Shown: positions 6,834 through 14,481 of the stretch, one piece after another
How positions within the stretch are numbered: the first letter of the stretch is position 1
How the letters are laid out: each line of letters begins with the position of its first letter
NCBI GenBank assembly: GCA_024636855.1
Contig: JAGXGG010000034.1
Location: 1-44,653, forward strand
DNA from: Ignavibacteriota bacterium
Lineage (GTDB): Bacteria > Bacteroidota > Ignavibacteria > Kapaibacteriales > UBA2268
Direction of reading: 5' to 3'
DNA length: 44,653 nucleotides
Translations under genes and position numbers: made by a program
The notes under the pieces: generated by a model
What the model was told of the DNA's origin: nothing
The model's input: the letters and a program-made list of their open reading frames with translations, nothing else
Databases searched by the model: none

Positions 6834-7815
6834 TACTAAGTATCATCTTTTTAATCCCACTTACATCTGCTAATTCTATGTCATCAGGTATATTTGAGCC
6901 ATTTGTATAAAAACAAAATGTCAGATTCTTATTAATCAGAAGCTCAATTATTGGTTGAATTTCAAATTTTTCATCTAATCCAGTTAGACCTATATAGCTA
7001 CTACTATATTCATTTAATTTTGTTAATAAATAATTTTTAGTACTATTTACAGGTAAGATTAGTATGTTTTCAAGATTCGTATTTGTATATTTTGATTTAC
7101 TGTCAAAGTCAATCAAAATTAGATCATAAGCTTTTTTATTCTCTATTAACCGGTTAAGCTCTTCTTCGGATCCTGCTTTTTCAAAATTCAAATCTAGCAT
7201 TTTACAGTAGGCAGCCAATAAATCATTGGCTCCAAAATTGTGATTATTCGCACCAATTACTAGAACATTTGATGAATTCATTATTTTGTGAATAACAGCA
7301 AACTTTAACAAAGTTGATGATTTACCTACACCTGATGGACCAACAAATCCGTAAATTTTACGGGAAATTCGTTTTTGAAATAAATTCTCAATTTTAATTC
7401 TACTTATGATTGAATTAAGCAAATCGTTTTCTGATATATCTAGATTATTAGATTTAGAAAGTGCTTGTAAACTAGGTCCAATAAAGGTTTCGTCGAAACC
7501 TAATTTTTTTAGATAAAGATACTTTTCTGAAAGATTATTATCTAAGTATCTCAGGAGTGGATAATTAATAGATTCTATGAGGCTATCTATTTTACCCTTT
7601 TCTATTTCTTGAACCTCTGTTCTTGATTTAGATTCAACTTTAGGTATGTTTTTTATTTTTTCATCAATAGCCGCAACTATCTCAATAGTGTCCTTTCCAG
7701 TTTCACTATTTTTAATATTTCTTGTAGATAGTATTATTGCATCTTCCCCAAGTTCTTTTTTTATAAGAACTTTACCTTCACTAAGGTTTTCAGCAATTAT
7801 CTTCTTTATTCTCAT
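6826..7815 (-). CDS. flhF: FlhF-like SRP-family GTPase with degenerate motifs
   Basis: 329 residues, somewhat short for FlhF. The N-terminus (MRIKKIIAENLSEGKVLIKK, LGEDAIILSTR) is the FlhF signature, and the P-loop GPSGVGKS is intact at 159-166. The C-terminus keeps the FlhF ending TNGSNIPDDIELAD at 304-317. Other nucleotide motifs are lost: the DTYRxGA box reads NNHNFGA (190-196), DTAGR reads DFDSK (236-240), and TKLD reads TGLD (278-281). FlhF localises the flagellum to the pole and works with FlhG. This copy probably binds a nucleotide poorly or without GTP specificity, and may act as a scaffold. It is the first gene of the minus-strand string; 104 nt separate it from the gene upstream. 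Confidence 0.85.
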   Translation of the reverse strand: MRIKKIIAENLSEGKVLIKKELGEDAIILSTRNIKNSETGKDTIEIVAAIDEKIKNIPKVESKSRTEVQEIEKGKIDSLIESINYPLLRYLDNNLSEKYLYLKKLGFDETFIGPSLQALSKSNNLDISENDLLNSIISRIKIENLFQKRISRKIYGFVGPSGVGKSSTLLKFAVIHKIMNSSNVLVIGANNHNFGANDLLAAYCKMLDLNFEKAGSEEELNRLIENKKAYDLILIDFDSKSKYTNTNLENILILPVNSTKNYLLTKLNEYSSSYIGLTGLDEKFEIQPIIELLINKNLTFCFYTNGSNIPDDIELADVSGIKKMILSNG

Positions 7816-7919
7816 CTATTCAATTACCAATTTATGCAGACATACGTATTTATGTAAAGTAAAAATATAAATGATTTTTACAATAAAATAAGTAATAATA
7901 TAAATTATTAATTAGTAAT

Positions 7920-10367
7920 TTAAAAATGAAAATATTTTAACGGGAGACTATTTTCTATACTTGTATTCCTTATGAAATATAAGCCTTTATATTTAAGCAA
8001 GGTATTAAAGTCAACTTCTTGGCCTTCATCCAAAATATAATTACTGATTATTTCTTTACCTTCATAATTATATATCGAAATAACAGTACTTGAATTAGAT
8101 AGTAATAAAGATCCATTTATTTCTAAATCCTCATCCCAGTTCATCTCTATTACTCTGAGGTCGTGTACACATATATCTACATTAACTGTATCACTCTTAC
8201 TACCATAATAACAATTATTACCTTCTTTACTGAATAAAGCAAATTCAGGAGTAAAAAGTGAATCTTTGTTCAATAGCGATCTTAGGAGTATATTAACTGA
8301 ATTACCATTTGTAATATGACTTCTTGGTAAATCATAATTAAGTTTATAATAAATAGTATCATTTATTGCAGTATCTGTTAATTGACTCATAACAGATTCA
8401 TCAAGTATTTCAAAATCTAATAACTCGAACCATTCTCTATAAAACTTAAATGAAATTGTATAATTATTAAGAAATGATAAAGTATCTTTAGCTTCATTAA
8501 GTGATACTGAAAAATATAATTCATCTCCGGGAGTGATTTTAGATACAATAGGCTTATTTAATGGGATAGATTCATTAAATCTATAATAAACAGTGTCATA
8601 GAATACTTTGCCTGTTTCTGAAGTTGCAGTTATTATGTACCTAGATTCAAATGGGGCTATAGTTAGTACACCCTTGAAATGGACAACTAAACTATCATCT
8701 GAAATATCATAAGAGTATAATATTCCTTCAGTTGAAATTACTTTAAAATCCGCAAATTTATATTCTTTTGAGTAGTAACCTTGAGAACCATCAGATCCAA
8801 ATGTACTTTTTATTCTATAATCTAGATTAAAAGAATCACAATCGAATGAATTAGTATTAGAAACAAGCGTATCAATCAAAGGTAAATTCCCTATGGCTGT
8901 TTGCATACCATAAGAGTCAGCTGAACCAAAACCATATAGGAATGCAGCTAATCTAACTTCAGAGTTAATACTATGAACTCCAGGCTTTATATCAAATCTT
9001 AGCCAGTAGTAACTTGTATTTCCAATTCTATTATTTTTAATACTAGGATTAGTAATATAGATAGGGGAACCATCTAATATAATAGATTCTAGTTGATTAT
9101 TAATATTTTTAGTTAGGTCAACATTGACTATCATATTAATATTATGTCTATCAAAATCATTATATGATGGAACAAGAAATCTAATATTATTTGTGAACTG
9201 TTCTTCGTTAATTAGATTCAGCATGAATGGATCGTAGTTGTCATTTCTACTAAAGCTCGTATTCTTTTCCCAATCTTGAGAATAAGCATATTGAGTTACT
9301 AGTATTGGTTGGTCTGCTTCCCATATCGTAGATCCTTTTATTCCGACTAAGCTCTGACTATTATAACTATTGATTTTTGCATTATTAAATTCATAATACC
9401 CACCACCTGTGTTGATAGTTACGGTTTCAGTTTTTGCAATATTGCCGTTTTCGTTATAATTTGTAATTGTTAGTTTTGTATTATCTTTTAGTGGTAATAC
9501 TCTAAAATAGTCTCCCATTTTACGACCAAAATCAATCGAAATATATTTATTTCTCCAATTAGAAAGTGGTTGCATCATCTCTATAAGATGATCGAACCCG
9601 TTGTCTGGACTGTCTTGTGGTATTAACGTTCTTTCGTGAAAAGATATAAGTCCAATTGGATTATTACCAATTATAAGTGAACCAGATAAATCAAAAGTAT
9701 TGTTATAATCAGATTCAGTTTTAACTGTATAGGATTCATTTTTATTCAACTTCAAATTTAGTGTATCACCTATTTCGAAACTTCCTGATTTCGTAGTACC
9801 TCTCAAATCCCCTTTACCTTTCAATATTACTTTTATTAATGTACTGTCTTCCTGAGATAGAATTGTAAAACCAGATGAACGAGATTCTCTATTGCGATAA
9901 TGATGGTAGAAAGAATTATGAATATAATTATTCCCCCATTCGGAAACAGGGTAGGCAAGGTAGCCGTCAGAAGTATTATTCTTAGAATTAATTACAAAAA
10001 CTGATATAGGATTATTTGATGTAATCTCAATAACTTTTCTACTTATCTGACCATCTGAAGTTTCTTCTATTTCATTTTGACTGCCTAATTCAAAATTATC
10101 TAAAGTTAATATTTCATCTTTATTAATAGTCCGAGTTACAGTTCTACTATTAAAGTGATTTTTCAAAGTAATGGTAGCCCCAATGGAACTACTTACATAT
10201 AAAGCTAACTTAACATTATTATCAAAATCCCTACTATTCGTTCTTTCATTTTGTGGGAAAGACACAAGAAATCGAGTACCTTCACTTGCGTTTTCCTGTG
10301 AAAAAGTAGGATATATATTTAGAATGATAATTAATAATAGGGCTATTTTATTTATAAACGTTTTCAT
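7920..10367 (-). CDS. Secreted IgGFc-binding-domain protein with T9SS sorting tail
   Basis: I start at ATG 10367 (815 residues) because it opens a clean signal peptide (MKTFINKIALLLIIILNIYP, cleavage near TFSQ); an in-frame ATG at 10403 adds 12 residues in front of it. The N-terminal half matches the IgGFc-binding N-terminal domain: TRFLVSFPQNER near the start, then NPISVFVINSKNNTSDGYLA and YPVSEWGNNYI, the typical pattern of this domain. Beta-rich repeats follow. The last 65 or so residues look like a T9SS type A sorting domain (TVISIYNYEGKEI ... KGLYFIRN). Such proteins are exported to the cell surface and are thought to bind matrix or host ligands; no ligand can be inferred here. It stands alone, divergent from the transketolase operon. 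Confidence 0.75.
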   Translation of the reverse strand: MKTFINKIALLLIIILNIYPTFSQENASEGTRFLVSFPQNERTNSRDFDNNVKLALYVSSSIGATITLKNHFNSRTVTRTINKDEILTLDNFELGSQNEIEETSDGQISRKVIEITSNNPISVFVINSKNNTSDGYLAYPVSEWGNNYIHNSFYHHYRNRESRSSGFTILSQEDSTLIKVILKGKGDLRGTTKSGSFEIGDTLNLKLNKNESYTVKTESDYNNTFDLSGSLIIGNNPIGLISFHERTLIPQDSPDNGFDHLIEMMQPLSNWRNKYISIDFGRKMGDYFRVLPLKDNTKLTITNYNENGNIAKTETVTINTGGGYYEFNNAKINSYNSQSLVGIKGSTIWEADQPILVTQYAYSQDWEKNTSFSRNDNYDPFMLNLINEEQFTNNIRFLVPSYNDFDRHNINMIVNVDLTKNINNQLESIILDGSPIYITNPSIKNNRIGNTSYYWLRFDIKPGVHSINSEVRLAAFLYGFGSADSYGMQTAIGNLPLIDTLVSNTNSFDCDSFNLDYRIKSTFGSDGSQGYYSKEYKFADFKVISTEGILYSYDISDDSLVVHFKGVLTIAPFESRYIITATSETGKVFYDTVYYRFNESIPLNKPIVSKITPGDELYFSVSLNEAKDTLSFLNNYTISFKFYREWFELLDFEILDESVMSQLTDTAINDTIYYKLNYDLPRSHITNGNSVNILLRSLLNKDSLFTPEFALFSKEGNNCYYGSKSDTVNVDICVHDLRVIEMNWDEDLEINGSLLLSNSSTVISIYNYEGKEIISNYILDEGQEVDFNTLLKYKGLYFIRNTSIENSLPLKYFHF

Positions 10368-10464
10368 AATGACATTAACACCTGAAACTAAGAAAGGTAA
10401 CAATTGTTGATAATTCTATTAAAACTAATATAGCTATAATTTAAGAATTAGAATAATATTTTCT

Positions 10465-10472
10465 TAATTTTG
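10465..10472 (+). promoter_or_regulatory. Candidate Bacteroidota-type -7 element (TAATTTTG) for transketolase
   Basis: TAATTTTG fits the TAnnTTTG -7 consensus of Bacteroidota primary sigma factors and lies 26 nt before the transketolase ATG, implying a leader of roughly 20 nt. No good TTTG -33 box is visible. The match is short and could occur by chance in AT-rich DNA. Confidence 0.35.
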
Positions 10473-10498
10473 AGCATATTAATAAATGAAAATATAAA

Positions 10499-11374
10499 AT
10501 GAGCCTGGAAATAAATTTTTCTGCAAAAGTGTTTGAAAATAGAAAGAGAAAGTATAACGAATATGATGAGATAGCTCTTACTATTAGACAAGATATTATT
10601 AAAAGTTTAGTTCTAGCTAAGTCAGGTCACCCTGGTGGTCCCCTTGGTATTACTGATGTTATGTCTGTATTGTTTTTTGGAAGTGTGATGAAATATGACC
10701 CTTCGAATTCAGATTGGTCAGAAAGAGATAGGTTCGTACTTTCAGCTGGACACATGGCACCAGTTCAATATTCTACATTAGCTAGAGCCGGTTATTTCCC
10801 AACTGAAGAGTTGAAAACATTAAGAAAATACGGTTCTAGATTGCAAGGACATCCAGGATTAGACATGCATTTACCTGGTATAGAAACTTCATCGGGATCG
10901 TTAGGTCAAGGTGTCTCAATTGCTGTAGGAATGGCTATGTCAGACTGGATAATAGACAAAAATGATAGAAAAGTATTTTGCATAACTGGCGATGGGGAAT
11001 TACAAGAAGGTGCTAGTTGGGAAGCTGCAATGGCAGCTGGCAGCCACCGATTAAGTAACTTTTGTTGGATAGTTGACAATAATGATTGTCAAATAGATGG
11101 AAGAGTAACAGATATACTTTCAGTTTATCCCTTAAAAGAGAAGTTTGAAGCTTTTAATTTTGATGTTATTGAAATTGATGGCCATAACTATCAACAAATT
11201 CAAGCAGCCTTTGATAAATTTGAAGAAAATCATAAAAACAATGGATTACCAACTTGTATAATAGCAAAAACATTTATGGGTAAAGGTGTTTCATTCATGA
11301 ATGATGAATATAAATGGCACGGGAATCCACCGAATGAAGAGCAAGCTGAAACAGCATTATCTGAACTAATATAA
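10499..11374 (+). CDS. Transketolase, N-terminal subunit
   Basis: 291 residues, the size of the separate N-terminal subunit of split transketolases. It carries the thiamine-diphosphate domain: SGHPGGPLG at 42-50, GSLGQGVSIAVGMA, and the metal/diphosphate motif GDGELQEGASWEA followed by VDNNDCQIDG. With the C-terminal subunit it moves two-carbon units between ketose and aldose phosphates in the non-oxidative pentose phosphate pathway, in the cytoplasm. The stop overlaps the next ATG by one base (TAATG), and the next gene is a lipoprotein rather than the partner subunit. Confidence 0.92.
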   Translation: MSLEINFSAKVFENRKRKYNEYDEIALTIRQDIIKSLVLAKSGHPGGPLGITDVMSVLFFGSVMKYDPSNSDWSERDRFVLSAGHMAPVQYSTLARAGYFPTEELKTLRKYGSRLQGHPGLDMHLPGIETSSGSLGQGVSIAVGMAMSDWIIDKNDRKVFCITGDGELQEGASWEAAMAAGSHRLSNFCWIVDNNDCQIDGRVTDILSVYPLKEKFEAFNFDVIEIDGHNYQQIQAAFDKFEENHKNNGLPTCIIAKTFMGKGVSFMNDEYKWHGNPPNEEQAETALSELI

Positions 11375-11982
11375 TGAAGAAGTTAGGCATCATAGCATTT
11401 TTATTACTTATTATGATTTCTTGTGATTCAAATGAACCAGAAGATGTTGATCTTATAAAAGATAGTACTAAATCTAATTCAGGATTAACTGAATTACAGT
11501 TCAATGATAATGTAAAGCATAAAGTTAGTAAAGAAAAGACTATAGAAGTAGAAGGTAAGGAACTGATAACTCCGAATAGATTATTTGATTTCTACCCTAG
11601 TTCTATTAAAAATATTAAACTTGAGAAATCCTCTTCTGGTCAAACTCGCTCCGGTTTGGGACGTTATACTACTTCTACGGGAGTATATGAGACCAAAGGC
11701 AAGCTAATAAAAGTTAGAGTATCTGATTATTATAGCAAGGAGTTTTTTCCTGACTATCAATTAATGATAGATTTACCTAATGAAGATCCAGGATTTATTC
11801 TTACTAGATTAGATTTGAAAGAAGGGTATATCGGTTATATGCGTTGGGAAGAAAACTATAAGTATGGGTATATTAGCTTATTTATACAAGATAGATTCCA
11901 TGTACTTATTGATATCGAAGGATTCTCTGATTTGAAAGATAGTTACAAAGACTTAGTATATAAATTCAATTTCGAAAATTAA
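11374..11982 (+). CDS. Lipoprotein of unknown function between transketolase subunits
   Basis: 202 residues. A short signal (MKKLGIIAFLLLIMIS) ends in a lipobox with Cys17, so it should be lipidated and leave the cytoplasm. A charged Ser/Asp-rich linker runs to about 55, then a folded, aromatic-rich alpha/beta segment to the end (LFDFYPSSIKNIKLEKSSSG, YGYISLFIQDRFHVLID). I do not recognise a family. It overlaps the stop of the N-terminal transketolase subunit by one base and is followed 18 nt later by the C-terminal subunit, so all three should be co-translated. The base composition looks like its neighbours, so recent transfer is not indicated. A metabolic link to transketolase is not obvious; it may simply be a stable insertion in the operon. 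Confidence 0.8.
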   Translation: MKKLGIIAFLLLIMISCDSNEPEDVDLIKDSTKSNSGLTELQFNDNVKHKVSKEKTIEVEGKELITPNRLFDFYPSSIKNIKLEKSSSGQTRSGLGRYTTSTGVYETKGKLIKVRVSDYYSKEFFPDYQLMIDLPNEDPGFILTRLDLKEGYIGYMRWEENYKYGYISLFIQDRFHVLIDIEGFSDLKDSYKDLVYKFNFEN

Positions 11983-12000
11983 TAATATATAATATATAAA

Positions 12001-13017
12001 ATGACAAAAATAGAAAGTTACGGTAATAAGCCGACTAGAGATGGATTTGGACTAGGGTTAGTTGAATTAGGAGAGAAGGATGAAAGAATTGTGGTTATCG
12101 GTGCAGATGTATCGGGCTCAGTAAAAACATCTTATTTTCAAGATAGATTTCCTGAAAGATTTATATCTGTAGGTGTAGCAGAACAAAATGCGACTACTGT
12201 AGCTGTAGGACTAGCTTTATCAGGTAAAGTCCCTTTTTTCTCTAGTTATAGTGCATTTGCAGCATTTAGAAATGCTGACCAAATTCGTGTTTCTATATGT
12301 TATAATGAAGCAAATGTAAAAATAGGTGGTGGACATTCCGGTTTAACAGTTGGTCCTGATGGTGCAACACATCAATCATTAGAAGAAGTAGCATTCTTGA
12401 GAACATTACCTAATATGACCCTTATTTGTCCAGCTGATTTCGAACAAGCTAAAAAAGCAACTATTGCAATTGGAGAAATGGTTGGACCGGCATATTTGAG
12501 ATTTGGAAGACCTTCTGTTCCAATGTTTACTAAACCAGAAGATGAATTTATAATAGGTAAAGCTGATTTGTTAAGAGAAGGAACTGACGTTTCTATCGTG
12601 GCGAACGGCATTATGGTTTGGGAAGCATTAAAAGCTGCTGAAGCATTAAAAGAAAAACATAATATAAATGCTGAAGTTATAAATTGTCACACTATTAAAC
12701 CAATAGATGAAGAAGCTTTAGTTAATTCGGCAAAAAAATGTGGTGCTATGGTAACTGCAGAAGAGCATCAAGTTCATGGCGGTCTAAGTGGTGCAGTAGC
12801 AGAAGTATTAGTTAAGAATTATCCAATACCAATGGAATTTGTAGGTGTCAAAGATACTTTTGGTGGTAGTGGCGAACCTTTCGAATTAACTGAGTTATTT
12901 GGTTTAACTTGGAAAGAAATATATGCATCTGCTTTATTCGCAATAGATAGAAAGAAGAATGGAACTAGTTCTATACGAAAAGTGAAAGATGTTGCTATAT
13001 ATACAGATGGAATATAA
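12001..13017 (+). CDS. Transketolase, C-terminal subunit
   Basis: 338 residues covering the pyrimidine-binding and C-terminal domains. Key features are GADVSGSVKT near residue 34, the conserved Glu in VGVAEQNA near residue 60, the substrate/cofactor segment SSYSAFAAFRNADQIR, and GGHSGLTVGPDGATHQ. It pairs with the N-terminal subunit encoded upstream. It is the last gene before an intrinsic terminator at 13042-13068. No Shine-Dalgarno motif is seen in the 18-nt gap before it. Confidence 0.92.
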   Translation: MTKIESYGNKPTRDGFGLGLVELGEKDERIVVIGADVSGSVKTSYFQDRFPERFISVGVAEQNATTVAVGLALSGKVPFFSSYSAFAAFRNADQIRVSICYNEANVKIGGGHSGLTVGPDGATHQSLEEVAFLRTLPNMTLICPADFEQAKKATIAIGEMVGPAYLRFGRPSVPMFTKPEDEFIIGKADLLREGTDVSIVANGIMVWEALKAAEALKEKHNINAEVINCHTIKPIDEEALVNSAKKCGAMVTAEEHQVHGGLSGAVAEVLVKNYPIPMEFVGVKDTFGGSGEPFELTELFGLTWKEIYASALFAIDRKKNGTSSIRKVKDVAIYTDGI

Positions 13018-13041
13018 TTGTAAATAAAAATTGAGAATATA

Positions 13042-13068
13042 GGCGGTTCTAAGAATCGCCTTTTTTTT
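13042..13068 (+). terminator. Intrinsic terminator of the transketolase operon
   Basis: A perfect-length 8-bp stem (GGCGGTTC / GAATCGCC with one G-T pair), a 3-nt loop and a run of eight T. The T-run ends on the base just before the ATG of the CCA-adding enzyme. Confidence 0.88.
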
Positions 13069-14481
13069 ATGAAAATAGAAATTGAAGATAAAGTACTAAA
13101 ACAAATTGGTCAAATAGCTGATTCTCATTCCTGTGAGATATACGTAGTTGGAGGCTATGTTCGAGATAAAATATTAGGCAAAAGCAAAACAGATTATGAT
13201 ATAACTGTTGTTGGAGATGCCATCGAATTTGCAAAAATTGTTGCAGAAGAGCTAAATTCACATGTAATAGAGTATGCTAGATTCAGAACAGCATTGGTAC
13301 CATATCAAAAAATACAAATCGAATTCGTAGGTACTAGAACTGAAAAATATACAGAAGGTTCAAGAAAACCAGAAGTAAAGGCTGGTACACTTGAAGACGA
13401 TATAAGAAGAAGGGATTTTACTATCAATACGATGGCAGCATCTCTAAATAAAGATACATTTGGTGAAGTACTAGACCTATTCAATGGCATGACAGACTTA
13501 GAAAGCAAGATACTAGTTACTCCTCTAGACCCAATTATAACTTATAAAGATGATCCTCTTAGAATGATGAGAGCTGCTAGATTTGCTTCCCAATTGGGTT
13601 TTGAAATAGAATCTGAATCATTAAATGCTATAAAACAATTACACCAAGAAATTAAGAAAATATCTCAAGAACGGATAACCGACGAAATTTTAAAAATACT
13701 TAGAACAAACAAACCTAGTATAGGTTTGAATATCTTAATGGATACTGGTCTATTAGAGATTATTTTTCCTGAGGTATATAACTTGAGGGGGATTGACAAA
13801 ATTGAAAAAAATGGTCGAGTATATGCTCATAAGGATGTTTTCTATCATACTCTAGAAGTTGTAGATAATATTTGTGAGATGACTGATAATCTCTGGCTCA
13901 GATTTGTAGCTCTAATGCATGATATAGCAAAGCCAGCTACTAAACGCTTCCACCCAACAACAGGTTGGACTTTCCATGGCCATGAAGAAATTGGTGCAAA
14001 ATGGCAAAAACGAATTTTTCAAAACCTTAAACTTCCAATGGATCATCACTCATATGTCGAAAAGCTAGTTAGACTACATCAACGTCCTATGGCATTAGTT
14101 GATGGAGAAACTACTGATAGTGCTTATCGTAGATTAGCCGCTTTTGCAGGTGATGATTTAGAAGACTTGTTTATACATTGTAAAGCGGATATAACTACTA
14201 AGAATTCGAAGAAGATGGAACAGTATCTTGAGAATTATGAAGTAGTATTTGCAAGGATAAAAGAAGTCCAAGAGAATGATCATTTACGAGCATTCCAATC
14301 TCCAGTTAGGGGAGAGGAAATAATGGAAATATGTAATATCAGTCCTTCAAGACTAGTCGGTTATATCAAAAACGAAATAGAAGAAGCAATCTTAGAAGGG
14401 ATTATTCCTAATGAATATGAGTATGCTAAAACTTACTTTATCGAAAATAAAGACAAATGGATGAAGGAGTTTAGTACCTAG
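13069..14481 (+). CDS. cca: CCA-adding enzyme / tRNA nucleotidyltransferase with HD domain
   Basis: 470 residues. The nucleotidyltransferase head has GG-x-x-x-RD at 28-33 (VVGGYVRDKILG) and the metal-binding DYD at 42-44, then RRRDFTINTMA and LRMMRAARFASQLGF, typical of class II CCA enzymes and poly(A) polymerases. An HD domain follows with His284-Asp285 (LMHDIAK) and further His residues (HGHEE). It completes or repairs tRNA 3' CCA ends. The start is constrained: the first conserved motif begins 25 residues in and no later Met is suitable. The ATG directly follows the U-tract of a terminator, so no ribosome binding site is present. It ends with a 4-nt convergent overlap with the nuclease gene. 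Confidence 0.9.
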   Translation: MKIEIEDKVLKQIGQIADSHSCEIYVVGGYVRDKILGKSKTDYDITVVGDAIEFAKIVAEELNSHVIEYARFRTALVPYQKIQIEFVGTRTEKYTEGSRKPEVKAGTLEDDIRRRDFTINTMAASLNKDTFGEVLDLFNGMTDLESKILVTPLDPIITYKDDPLRMMRAARFASQLGFEIESESLNAIKQLHQEIKKISQERITDEILKILRTNKPSIGLNILMDTGLLEIIFPEVYNLRGIDKIEKNGRVYAHKDVFYHTLEVVDNICEMTDNLWLRFVALMHDIAKPATKRFHPTTGWTFHGHEEIGAKWQKRIFQNLKLPMDHHSYVEKLVRLHQRPMALVDGETTDSAYRRLAAFAGDDLEDLFIHCKADITTKNSKKMEQYLENYEVVFARIKEVQENDHLRAFQSPVRGEEIMEICNISPSRLVGYIKNEIEEAILEGIIPNEYEYAKTYFIENKDKWMKEFST

